Shown: piece after piece, positions 45,971-57,279 of the stretch | Position numbering within the stretch: the first letter of the stretch is position 1 | How the letters are laid out: each line of letters starts with the position of its first letter | Origin: Hofstenia miamia | Lineage: Eukaryota > Xenacoelomorpha > Acoela | Reading direction: 5' to 3' | NCBI GenBank assembly: GCA_004352715.1 | Contig: SCFE01000032.1 | Location: 1,658,150-1,722,149 of the forward strand | DNA: 64,000 nucleotides | Notes under the pieces: model-generated | Database searches by the model: none | The model's input: only the letters and a program-made list of their open reading frames with translations | Told to the model about the DNA's origin: nothing | Position numbers and translations under genes: made by a program

Positions 45971-48336
45971 GCAATTTTCTCCAATAAATTTGTCTGGATT
46001 GTCATGAATAGTAATGGCTATTTATTATTATGAACTCTTTGTTTACTTTGAAATAGTGTATCATGAATTCTTTAAAAAATAAAATGACTTAGCTTAGTTG
46101 AATTGAAAACATCATTTATTACCAATACAACTTATTAAGTGAGGCTGACCTTAATAAAAAATAATGGACTTTGAGGTTTCTAAATAAGACTTTTTGGCCT
46201 GGAAAATTATGGTTCTTTTTGAAATTTCAAAACGGCTGTGGGTTAATCTTGAACCAAATGACTCTACCATAGTTTTTTAAACTTAGTGGAAAGACACTCT
46301 CATTTAACCACGTTTGTACTCAATCTGATGCTCTAGCATAAATTCCAAGAGGCAATCTTTTTAGAAAACAGACATTCAGCAACCCTCATAAAATATATTG
46401 TTCAGAACAGAGGACTGCGAGAAAACTAAATGAAATGCAAAAAATATACTTGAAGCTGGACTACATTTTTTTAAAAACTGGCACAATGACGATCTGGGCT
46501 CTCGAGATGTGCGTACTTCTCAGATTTTAGTTCCTGTCGCCTAACAGTAAGAAATGTATGGTAGTCGACACCAATGCCAACAAGGTAATCGCAGTTCACT
46601 TATATATTCAGATTGATATATAATGTCACAAAGTAATTTAGATTAAATAATTCAATTGGGAATAATTATTTGTATAAAATGGATATCGAGTAAATCATTG
46701 CATGCTTGGTTCTTACTTCCAAACAAGTTTCTGAAGTATTCCATAACAAAGCCACAGGCTAAAAATAGCTTAAATAATTGTAAACATTTAGAATTTTAAA
46801 TTTCCAATAGATACCCGGGAGAAAACATTTAATATTTTCACATGATTTTGTAAGAACTTAAACAAAACAGATACCTCACTTCATTCCGAATCTAATGAGC
46901 AGATAGACCCTGACTGATGAATTTCACTTAAAAATTGCGATAAAATGTATATACAAATGCAATAAATTTCATTTATAATAAAATGCAATTCATAAGTCGT
47001 ACTATTATATTTATCAATTACAATTGTTTTTAATTATATAGGGAGTTGCAAAATCAGTTATTTTGCATATAAAACTAATTCTATTTGCGGTAAATTTACA
47101 AATAGTTTCTTACTTAGATTTGATTGGCTAAAAATAATTTTTAATATAAATATGCAAAAAGCATTTGCCGTTCATTGTTGTGTGAAGAGGTAACAATTTC
47201 ACTATTGTCTAACATTAAGTTATAAACAAGTGATGAATTTTGAGGAATTATTTTGAAAATTTTTCTCAACTTTTGTATAGAGTTAAGACATTAACATTTA
47301 TTATCAAATTTTCAGAATTTCAGAAGTTTCAGGTGAATATCCAGCATTTTAAAGGCAATGAGTATTAAGATTGATCAAAAACGACATTTGTAGTGGTACC
47401 TTTTCTACAGCATAAACTCCCAATCTAAATTACTACCAACTGTTGCAACAATACAAAATTGTGTAAGCAATCAATAGGTATAGTTAATTGAAGCATCATT
47501 ATGTGTAATTTCTATGTGTTTGAGTCTTGCGTTTTATGAAATGCCGAAAAAGAGGGGCATATGGTGAATATCTCCTTTTCAGTTTTCACCATTGATTTTC
47601 AGTGATTGAATAAAAAAACTTTTGTTATTCATCTTAAATTGAGAATGCAAGTAGATAATATTTATTCCGCAACCAAATATAGAAAATTTTAGTTGAATAT
47701 AAAATTACTCATTGATCACGGTGTCCCCAAAACAAGATTTAGGTTGAAAAGTAACCAAGAGTGAAACAATTTTTTTGCCAATAGAATGGATCATTAGAAA
47801 GTAGGAAATTCAAAAATGAAAATTGTTTAAAGCCACATTTTTGTACATATGCTTTTTGTATAGTTATGTTAAAAAATTCAAAATTTGGTCCCATATTTTA
47901 TTGAAATATTACATCACAAACAATATATATGTAACTGTATATGACATAAAAATTATTGTTTTCCTTTTGTTTTAAGCAGATCACAATAGAAGCATAAAAC
48001 TAGTAGTTATATCTTACAAATAGTGTACTAGCATTACTGTAACTCTGTTGTGATATAGAAAAAATTTTTTAGGCTACTTAAATTCTGATTTGTGTGACAA
48101 CTATGCTTAATAAATTCTGCTGTAATCTGGCAAAACACAGTAATTCAGTGAAAAATTAAGTAGAATTTTTCTATTTTGAACGGATATTTAGATTAAAAAC
48201 AGTAGCTAATGTTGATCATAATTAATTGAATTTTGTTAAATATACTTTCACTTTGGAATATATCGTTTCAATTGGCTAAATAGTTTTTCGATAAGGGCTG
48301 AATAAAACCTTTCAGCGACTTTAAGATCACTATGAA

Positions 48337-48368
<32 letters not shown>

Positions 48369-49913
48369 TACTTAATTTCTGATTTGCATTGATAAATTGA
48401 TATAGAAACATTTCCAAAATCCTTATTTAACTCAAGATTCATATTAGGAAATGTATCTCTAATGATCATATATGAATTAAAATCTCGAATGTGTAAACAT
48501 TAATTTGTGTAATAATTTTTTTTCCAATTCGTAGAATTCATATGGCATGAATCCTTAACTTGTTTCTGGACAACATTTATTAGATTCATATTTGTGATGA
48601 CCATTTCGAAATTTTATTGAAGGGAAAATTTAGTAATCTAAAATTATGATTTACCAAATCTGTATTTTAAGCAATTTACTGTTGAAAATCTTTATTGTTC
48701 AAAACAGTGTTGCTCACGTCTTCTATTCCAATATGACACTTGACAAAGCAATTAAAATATTATGGAAATAGAAAGCTTGATGAAAACACAAAAACGCTAT
48801 TAAAAAACTATACAATTAATTGCATTTTTGCAATTTTCTTTAGTTGATTACTGCAGATTCTATTTATTAATAACATTTTTCATTCTCGCCTATGAATTGA
48901 AAATTAGAATTCGTTATAAAATACAATTTTGTAATTCAATTTTTGTAACTTTGCTTTCAATGATATTGTGAAATGTATTTCTAAGGTCGGTCTAGTTTTT
49001 CAATATTTTAATGCAATTTTCGCTGTAATTCGCCCGCTCTTGGTCACTTACTTAAATACTAATGGATGTCCCTAGCAGGAAATTCTGTTAAATTGTAAAT
49101 TTTATACAGTCTTTTTACATATTTTTAGCATGTGTTTTAACGTATTCCCATCAGCGTCTTCTGATTTGCATCGACACCCTTAGATGATATTACTTTTTAG
49201 CTAAAAATCGTCTATTATTTTTAACCCCTATAGAGAAGGATGAACAATGTCAAATTATGCATAAATATATCGATTCTTGAAAGACCTTTGACATATTCAT
49301 TGCAATTAACTCTAAAAATATAAACTAATATTTATCATATTTAAAAAAATAATTTGAAATTATTGCGCTATATAAAGTTATAGATTATATTATAATTGAA
49401 TTTTGCAGATTAATGCATATCAAATAAAAATTTAGAATATAAAAATCTTGATTGCTTATTAAATTTATATACCAATTGAATTTATTTTTACTGAGAGTTA
49501 ACGAGATTTGCATTTCCCAATTTCCTAAAATTTAATTATTAATGAATTCATTCATTGCACAGACCATTATTTTTAATTAGAGTATAAGCAAATTTTAGAT
49601 ATTTTTCGTAACTGCGAATAGCATACAAAAAGCAATTTGGATATTTAAATTTATATCTAGCAATAATTTACAGTAACATATTATAACATTTTTGCTAAAT
49701 GATATTTTAAAAGTGCATATATCAACGCATAATTTCATAAAAATACTAAATGGAATTTGCTGACATTGGAAGTATTAAACTATTTTCAAAATTGTTTGAT
49801 ACTGATTTCGAATGCATAAAAATCGCTCCTCATAATTCAGGACACATTTGCATATATATTTAATTAAGTATATGTATAATTACTCTTACTAAGTCATTTT
49901 TTTAGCACAATCA
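45971..49913. other. AT-rich, one exon candidate, no gene
   Basis: Long AT-rich stretch with (TA)n at 48338-48361. The only candidate is the mini-exon at 46531-46584. Confidence 0.45.
46531..46584 (+). CDS. Candidate mini-exon, 18 codons
   Basis: Preceded by TTCTCAGATTTTAG and followed by GTAATC. Exactly 54 bases, phase 0, encoding FLSPNSKKCMVVDTNANK, with GC content well above the surroundings. No partner exons found. Confidence 0.2.
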
Positions 49914-50180
49914 ATGAATAATTCAGATGATGCTTCCTCCATTGATTACAGTTTGGTACAAGGCGTAACGCTTTCTGGTATTGTAATAACTTCTATTGGA
50001 CTATTCTTAAACATATCGTCTTATTTAACTGGTCTGAACTTAAAATTCCAAAATTCCACAATCACGTTAATCAGATGTCAGGCTATTTGGGATTCCATTT
50101 CTATAATTCAAGATGGCTACGTCGAACTAGGAGGTGACAATTTTGTGCAATTTAATGAAATTTACCTGCATGCATCGAAT
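49914..50180 (+). CDS. GPCR exon 1 (helices 1-2)
   Basis: 89 codons from ATG. If not spliced the frame would stop at 50192. The donor AAT|GTATTT is the only phase-0 GT that gives a normal spacing between helix 2 and helix 3; GAG|GTGACA at 50132 is a better donor by sequence but gives the wrong phase. Confidence 0.75.
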
Positions 50181-52203
50181 GTATTTCCCTAAAAAACATT
50201 AAGAAGTAATGCCTGAAATTTAGGTCGATATCTACATTACAACATATTGGATAAAAATGACTTCCTTTGCAAGGTAATGATAAAAAATTGTAAAATCAGT
50301 TATATTGATAAAGAATTATCTATTTTGCAATTACAGTGATCTCTATAGGGTTTCATTTCGTTTTTATTTATAAATAAAGTAAATCTAAATATATATATAT
50401 ATATATATATATCTTTTTCCAAACATAAATTTTGTAAAATAAAATTTGGAAACATTTGAACCATGAATAATAAGGTAATAAATACAAAAATAGCAATAAA
50501 AAAAGTTAGTTTACCAAAGCATTCACTTTTTATTTATTTTACTGGTTGCAATATATATTTTAATGTAAGCAATTTCACACACATTTTTGTAGCGATGAAT
50601 AAAATTTATACTTATTAGTATGTTATTCAATCAATATTCTTGTATATACCCTATATTCCTTGAAACAAAAATAATTCAATTTTTTTCAATGGAAATTAAT
50701 ATAGTTAGTCTACGTGACATTGAAATTCACCATTTATTTATTGTGTTTTGCATAGATGTTGACAGTCAAAGGTCTTATACATTTTCTTAAGAAATTTCAC
50801 AATTGCTCTTAAAAACATTAAGTTATTTCCCAAAATAGGTCAGCAATAACGTAATTAACGTTTTTCATCTAAGAATATATGTACATATATTTGATTTTTC
50901 GCGTTTATTTCTCAAAACCATAAATTCCTTTTCGCTTTTCGCTACTAAAATGAAGAAAATATAACAAGTCTAACATGAAATATTTAGGCAAAGTCGAATG
51001 TACGATGTAGATGTCAATTATAAATGGATTCATTAGAAATTAAATATACATTTTTATCAATTCTTTGGAAGATGAATATTTGAAATAATATAAAGATTCC
51101 TTTTGTTTTTTCGCTAGATGGCAATAACTTTTACAAAAAGAATTAATTGTGAATTGAAGTATATTAAAATGCAACTTGTATATTATTGTGAACTTGGAAT
51201 ATTATACACGGCCTTTCAAAGATATACCTACCCTCAATAACAAATATTTTTAGCGGAACTGTGCTTATTATAATTGATTACAAAAAAGATTTTATATCTT
51301 AGTATGCCATAATTAATATATAAAATCTATATACAGGAACTGCAGTAAATAGCACGTTTCATTGGTGAATTTGTTTCTGTCTAAGTTCCAAAATTATGCT
51401 AAAATTTTAATCTGTTAAAATTAAAGTTGCCAATTTTCTTACGCTTATAAGTACATAATATAAATTATTATTCTTAGAAAAAACGGACTAAATTTTTTAT
51501 GTTTATCAAAACATGTATTTATGATTTCAATTCAAGATTTCCTTCTGACATCAAATTTTAGATGCTATCTTATCACAGTTGGGGAAGTACGTTTTCGTCA
51601 AATTATCACATGGTTTTAATTTCGATGGATCGCGTGTTGGCCATCAGATATCCAATATGGTATAAAGAAAACAGCACAATCAGTCTGGGTCATAAAATTA
51701 GTATATGCATTGTAATATTTGCGTATGGCATATCTTTTCCGAATGCTTTTAAGTTTACAACATTAAATTCAGCTTGTATTCTAGATGCAAGTCCTACATT
51801 TATATATTGGTATGCAGGAATACACGTTCCATTTTTTGGATTTGTTTTACCCTTGGCCATTATGGTCTGCTGTAATATATATTTCATTTATTCCTTACGA
51901 AGTCGACAATCGAGTAACAAAACAGAGCGTCGTCTAACATTTATGTTGATGACAAACAGCACAGTATTCTGCTTAATTAGCTCAACAGTGGTGCTGGTAC
52001 AGTATTATGTTACGGACTACCTAAGCAAGGCTACTTTTGGTGAAGGTCAGATGCTGTTGCAACTGGGTGATCGTTTACAATACGTTTTGGCAATAATCAA
52101 TTCGTCTGTTAATTTTGTATTTTATTTTATTTGTGGTCCGATGTTTCGTACGGCTTATTTTAATGTTCTGCGCTCATTAGTTTGCAAAGCGAAAAAAAGT
52201 TAA
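49914..52203 (+). CDS. Rhodopsin-like G protein-coupled receptor, two exons
   Basis: Seven-helix cell-surface receptor, ligand unknown. Exons 49914-50180 and 51562-52203 join in phase 0 (AAT|GTATTT ... TTTTAG|ATG) to 302 residues. Helices sit at about 14-38, 49-71, 93-112, 134-153, 170-200, 214-238 and 258-278. Class A marks: Asn33 in helix 1, Asp60 in helix 2, Asp112-Arg113-Val (DRY position), Pro186 in helix 5, and Asn273 with Tyr277 in NFVFY (NPxxY position). Missing: the usual Cys at the top of helix 3 (though Cys161 is in loop 2), a helix-4 Trp, and CWxP in helix 6. The short N-terminus has one N-glycosylation site (Asn2). An AG lies just before the ATG, so a 5' leader intron or trans-spliced leader is possible. 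It resembles lineage-expanded orphan receptors of invertebrates; I cannot assign a subfamily. Confidence 0.85.
50181..51561 (+). other. GPCR intron
   Basis: 1381 bp, AT-rich, with (TA)n at 50390-50411. No further exon is needed for receptor continuity and none is seen. Confidence 0.7.
51562..52203 (+). CDS. GPCR exon 2 (helices 3-7)
   Basis: 213 codons plus stop TAA at 52201-52203. The upstream frame has a TAG at the acceptor, so the exon must start at 51562. VLISMDRVLAIRYPIWY is the helix 3 / loop 2 junction; SSVNFVFYFICGPMFR is the end of helix 7 and the start of helix 8. The C-terminal tail is short and basic. Confidence 0.9.
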   Translation: MLSYHSWGSTFSSNYHMVLISMDRVLAIRYPIWYKENSTISLGHKISICIVIFAYGISFPNAFKFTTLNSACILDASPTFIYWYAGIHVPFFGFVLPLAIMVCCNIYFIYSLRSRQSSNKTERRLTFMLMTNSTVFCLISSTVVLVQYYVTDYLSKATFGEGQMLLQLGDRLQYVLAIINSSVNFVFYFICGPMFRTAYFNVLRSLVCKAKKS

Positions 52204-52530
52204 GTTGGTTTACATAACATTTATTTTCGAAAACTTATAACATTCTAAATAATTTTTTAATGAAATCGTTCCAACTGTTAATTTCACTTTGTGCTTTTAG
52301 ATTTTTGTAAAGTGATAACAGTTTGGTATCTAAATATTAGGTATTTTGTCGAAGATAAAATGATATTTCCAATGAAATGTAAATATATTCATATTTGGAT
52401 ATATTGCTAAAGGGCATATCTTTTTGTTAGTTAGAGCAGAGAATCCACAGTGTAAGCAGCTGAAAATGGTTTGGGGCAAAGCAATTATGATTATGTTGTT
52501 TTGCAGAGTTTTAAAATTTTTCATTTTTAG

Positions 52531-52687
52531 GGTCATAATATCAAATATAGTTCAGTTCATTGCAATTGCAGTGACAGTTCTCACCTGTGCTAGCTTAACG
52601 TTGCTGATTTTGGCCGGAACTGCACTGAGGAAAAGCCCAGATCTAAAAAAAAATTGTTTGTGTTTATCTTCGATGTTAAGATTTTAA
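52531..52687 (+). CDS. Candidate exon with one membrane helix
   Basis: After acceptor TCATTTTTAG, one base then VIISNIVQFIAIAVTVLT, CASLTLLILAGTALRKSP and a Lys-rich end, closing at 52687. The hydrophobic stretch of about 28 residues followed by basic residues looks like a membrane segment. Family unknown; a donor is not obvious. Confidence 0.25.
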
Positions 52688-53002
52688 GTTTCCATTACTA
52701 ACCGATAATAATATTTAATGTCGTTCACAATTGATGTAAGTTATTGACTATACTTGTTTATGATTATGTGTTAACTATGATGTAAAATATAACACTACAA
52801 GTGCTCACATCTATGGCCTTGCATGGTAATTGAAATTGTTTCAAAAAAATGTTACCGCAATATATTCTTTAGAATTTAAGCGATTTAATACAAATTGTGT
52901 GTCTGATACTAGTGCATATATACATATTCTGTTAAAAATTTTTAAATATATTTTCAATGAATTTTTATTAAGTGTTTAAAAATAACAAATAAAACATATA
53001 CA

Positions 53003-53021
53003 TATATATATATATATATAT
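53003..53021. repeat. (TA)n microsatellite
   Basis: Short (TA)n run. Confidence 0.85.
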
Positions 53022-53281
53022 TATCGGCAATATGAGATTCCTACAATTTTCTAATGCTTGTTGGGCTGAAATCATAACCTTGATGAGAATAATGGAATTC
53101 TTTAGCATACTTACTAATTTTCTGCGTCATGGCTGCATATTTGGAAGTCCGGAAAACCAAATTATGCCAAGTTTTGTTGATATTTTGTTTTCTTTAATAA
53201 TATATTTGAACAAATTAATCTGTTTACTAGTAAAATGAAAATCGCATTACCTGCTTATTTAACTAGTTTTATTCTTTTCAG

Positions 53282-53387
53282 CAACTTCATTTACGCATTA
53301 TTGCAATTCATCTTTGATGAGCATAAGAAGTGGTCCCGTTCTAATGTTATGGTGGACTTGAATTTTAAAAAATGTGAGCGCTCTTAA
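53282..53387 (+). CDS. Candidate terminal exon, 34 codons
   Basis: After acceptor TTTTATTCTTTTCAG, one base then NFIYALLQFIFDEHKKW, SRSNVMVDLNFKKCERS and TAA. It could follow the membrane-helix exon at 52531-52687, as both use the same phase class, but this is speculative. Confidence 0.22.
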
Positions 53388-55560
53388 CTCTTGGAATTCA
53401 AGATATTCATAATCATTTAGGGCTTCATCAAAACTTTTTCACGCCGTGCTGATTTGAGAAACTTGCAGATTGCTCAGCAATAAAAGTAATTCAAGAGTTA
53501 AAATCAGACTTAATGCCTTTCATATGTAAATTCACATATTTAATAAAGGAGATTAGAATTGCCAAATGAAGCACAATAGTTGCAGATTTATACTTGTTTG
53601 CATATGCTCGCAAAAACATTTTGCGAACCCATCTATATTTTGTAATTCTTAAGATTTAAATACAATGCGGATATGTTTTTGAGGCTGTACATGATGATGT
53701 ACTTTCTTTGTGAGCAATGAAATCATTAACCGTTTCGAAAGCTTTTGCAGATATGCTTCAAATTAGTAAGATAGTCAAAAACTGATTGAATTTCTTTAGG
53801 AAAAAAATCTTGATTGCAATTATCTTTGATCCGGTTTATGTCATGAGATTTATGCCGATCTGGGATTGAAAATCACAATAAGCATGTGTTACATTGATAA
53901 ACAATTTTGCTAAGAATACTTTTATATTAACCTAAGAAAAACAATCTTTGTTTTATGGTAAGGGTTGCGTGACTTTTTGTAAGATGTTTTCTCATTTTAC
54001 TTGTAGTTTTTTACAAATAATACAAGCCTGCAAACGTGGTTGTGACCTTCTACTGCTTGGAGATTCCTTAGCAACATCCAAATTTAAATCGCAAAAGATG
54101 TCATACAATAAATCGTCGAATTCATCCATTGAAGTAACTGAATTAATATTTAACCTTTTTGTAATGCACTTGAAAAAAATAATACTAAAATTTTCCAAGA
54201 TGTTGTCTGTGTACACAATTAATAACAAAGCGAATGTTTCCTAACAAGGAAAATTCTATTAATCTCTTAAATATTTAGGTTCTATTTGATTAGAAACTCT
54301 TGTAATCAAATTTTTGATAATCTGTTAATTTTTTAGAGGTCGCGCAATACTGGCCTAATAAGGATCAATACATAATATAGGAAATATAGTATCATTACAA
54401 TAGCGACAAATACAGAATTGCTGTTATTTTATTTATATGACTTTTCTCTACAATCCTTAAAGCACACTGCGAGATATTCTTCATTATTGAGTAATACAGT
54501 TGCTTCTTTGCTGTATCAAACACACCGTTCGTTAGCAGGTGTTAGTGAGCGTATAATCGTTTGAGCGGTTTTGAAGTTGTGACTTTCATTCCAGTCTTCT
54601 GGATAAGTTTCAAGAAAGCTATCAAATACACTCAACTCTCAAAAAACCATCTGCTGCTTTTGGTTACAAAAAAACAGACAGTTTGCCTTATTGTTCATCA
54701 TATCCACCTGAGCTTATTTCAATGTTTCAACTTTTTCAATATCCTTTAAAACTTTCACATTGTTTAACTTTGTGCAACTAAATTTATGTCAGAATACAGG
54801 AAAATCAGAAAAATCAGTTCCTTTGAAAAATAAAATAAAATTCCTAAATTCTTACACAATTTAGCTAGTTGGATTTGAAGTTGAGGTTAAGAATAAGCAA
54901 CTGAAGTTGCTTTGAGTGGTGTCTACTGCTTGTGGAGCAAGTACTTCCCAGAATTAAACATTGAAATCAACTTTGCTAAAACAGTTGTCCATATCTCGTA
55001 ATCTGTTCACTTCCGCGATTACAAGGTTGAACTGATATCAAAATAGCCAAATTTAGGATCTTTATTTGGATTTCAGCCTCTATCATCTACCATGCATGAG
55101 GTTGAGTGTTTTAGGTTTCTTTGCATGAGGGTTCCGCCAATTTAATGCGTTCTGATGGGGGTAATTAGGAAGTAATTTTAATAGAAATTCATCATTTCGA
55201 ATATTCTACTTAGCTAATGATGTGACAAATATACAAATGCACCTACATAAAAATCATTTAAGTAAATATATGAACCATTGAATTAAAACACATTTTCAAA
55301 AATATTTGATACCAATTAATATATGAATACAAAATTTCTGAATTCTGACAAGATTCAGAGTCATTCTCAATGTAGGCATCGATGTATTACAATAATTTAA
55401 TGTCATTTGCATGGCAAATACTAATGAGATGCCTAAGAGTACCTATGTTTCATCACAATTACTTGTCTTAAGAAAAACAGTATATTTCCGTAATGCTGGA
55501 AAAGTTTAATGAGCTTGCACCACTTTTTAGCTCATTTTAAATAGTTCAAGATTTACACAT
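53388..55560. other. AT-rich with possible decayed coding traces
   Basis: No intact gene. Minus-strand traces at 54228-53992 (SMDEFDDLLYDIFCDLN) and 54760-54430 are described separately or rejected. Confidence 0.4.
54430..54700 (-). pseudogene. Coding-like remnant, possibly transposon-derived
   Basis: The minus strand reads SVFDSFLETYPEDWNESHNF, KTAQTIIRSLTPANERCV, one stop, then YSKEATVLLNNEEYLAVCF. It resembles the C-terminal AERGV/eEqkQ block of a transposon-linked protein seen in invertebrates, but the match is from memory and weak. Confidence 0.3.
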
Positions 55561-55628
55561 TTTTTCGTGAAATGGAAGCCGAGGGTTCAGCGGCAAAGCT
55601 TTTGGAAGTATATGAAAAAGGGCCACCC

Positions 55629-55710
55629 ATATATATATANNNNNNNNNNNNNNNNNNNNNNNNNNNNNNNNNNNNNNNNNNNNNNNNNNNNNNNNNNNNN
55701 NNNNGCCACC

Positions 55711-55744
<34 letters not shown>
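55629..55744. other. (TA)n-flanked 65-N gap
   Basis: GCCACCC precedes the left (TA)n, and GCCACCCTA starts right after the Ns at 55705, so contig ends may overlap here too. Open frames over the Ns (for example MEAEGSAAKLLEVYEKG at 55572) cannot be trusted. Confidence 0.85.
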
Positions 55745-55749
<5 letters not shown>

Positions 55750-56357
55750 AAAGATCATAATATAAAAATCGAAAATGTAATTTAATAATTTTTTCTCTTT
55801 CTTCATGAAAATGATACAAGTATGAATAAATAATTAATCGTAGAATAATAGATTTGTCAAAATAAGTTTACATTAAGAAACTAGTAATGTTGATGACATC
55901 AATAATTAATTATTTACAAATTAATAACTTAGAAAATGTCTTTTTAAGCTTTATCACACAATGGATCACATTTTTACGTATAACATGAGTTTCCGCTTCT
56001 TATCTTAATAAGACTAAGCGCGCAGTCTACTAATATGTCCAAGTTTTGTTTTTTTTAAATTTTACCTAGCCTCTTCTTTCAAACTATTCAATTTTGACTT
56101 ATCCAATAATGTATATTTAAGTGTTATTGTATTTAAAACCTGAGCTCAAAAATAGTATAAAAAATTAAATTTCAATGGATGCTTGCATCATCAGGTTTTA
56201 AAATTTTATGTGTTAATTTGTTAATTGGGACCAATTTTCCTGAACATAACTGTAATGTATGAGATATCAAGCATTTCTAACAAAAAATTTAAGGAATTAT
56301 TTACTTGGAAAATATTCAATTATATCAATGTTATGTTGCCTTGTTAAGTATGCTTAC
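55745..56357. other. AT-rich, no gene
   Basis: I see nothing beyond AT-rich sequence. Confidence 0.45.
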
Positions 56358-56400
56358 AACAGCGGCAGATGTGGATGTAGCAGAAGGGGCCCAGGTCATT
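56358..56400 (-). CDS. Candidate mini-exon, minus strand
   Basis: 43 bases with a strong acceptor (TTCTTATTTTAG) and strong donor (GTAAGC), GC-rich. Read in the phase given by the candidate at 56612-56693 it encodes NDLGPFCYIHICRC plus one base. The plus strand is also open here (a Cys-rich frame, 56259-56471), but the splice signals favour the minus strand. Confidence 0.3.
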
Positions 56401-56611
56401 CTAAAATAAGAAAGAGTTCATCACTGGGATGCAATGAAAATTGCATGAAGAAATGTTTTTCCCTATTATGAATTTAGAAATTCATTTACTTTGCTCCATA
56501 AAAATATTTTTCTATCTGCCCATGACCTCCATAGTATAAGACTACTAATCTCACTTACCAGATAAAAGTAGTATGAAGACAGCTCTAGGACGCACCACAC
56601 TGACTTATTAC

Positions 56612-56693
56612 CTTGGCATTGACAGGCGTATCTGGAGTTACTATGATGTATTGTGTACTTTCAACATCTGTTTTGACGTCATTGGAATATATT
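56612..56693 (-). CDS. Candidate internal exon, minus strand
   Basis: One base plus 27 codons between acceptor ACATACAG and donor AAG|GTAATA, the only open frame of three: IYSNDVKTDVESTQYIIVTP then DTPVNAK. It is followed after a 211-bp intron by the mini-exon at 56358-56400. Family unknown; the STQYIIVTP-type strand is reminiscent of extracellular beta domains, without further support. Confidence 0.32.
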
Positions 56694-57279
56694 CTGTATG
56701 TTGTAATATTTGTTGATAAACAAAATTAAACCGCAATGTTTATTATATATTTCACAACTTTTTAAATATTTTGGATTTACAAACATTTTGTTTAAAAGAC
56801 TGAAATTTTTCAGGTAGATGTTGTAATTCATAAATATTTCTCAACAAAAATACTTTTTAACATTGAGAAAAATAAATGTAATTGTATGCTTCCAGAGACA
56901 CATACTCTCACCACACAGAGAAAACTAGCATGTAAAAATTATTTACAAGAAAATATGAAATGCATGAATAAAGGATAGTTTTTAATATTATTCATATAAC
57001 GAGATTTATATGTAGTTCAATGAACATTGATTACTGCTATAACTTCATTTGTGGATGGAAATGGTACATGAAACATGTGCAAGAATATTCCAAGGAGTAT
57101 CATGACTATGAATCTATTTGTTCGACAATTGTATTGGAAAAATACACCAATAGATGAGAATTGAATTCCCCACAGGATGGAGATACTGACTATTTGGTGG
57201 GGTGGGCATGGAATATCCATTGCAAATTACAAAAAATGCACTTTGAATTTCCCCTTGCTCCACACTAAATGACTGTTGA
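56694..57279. other. AT-rich, no accepted gene
   Basis: Overlapping minus-strand open frames at 57299-57017 are hydrophobic but have no recognised family. Confidence 0.4.

Noticed and set aside
49914-50192. Exon 1 of the GPCR as a separate 92-residue protein
   Set aside because: Splicing at 50180 joins it in phase to the exon with helices 3-7, giving a normal receptor length.
53992-54244. Open frames on both strands, minus one with a DEFDDLLYDIFCDLN stretch
   Set aside because: Both strands open, no family recognised, no splice support.
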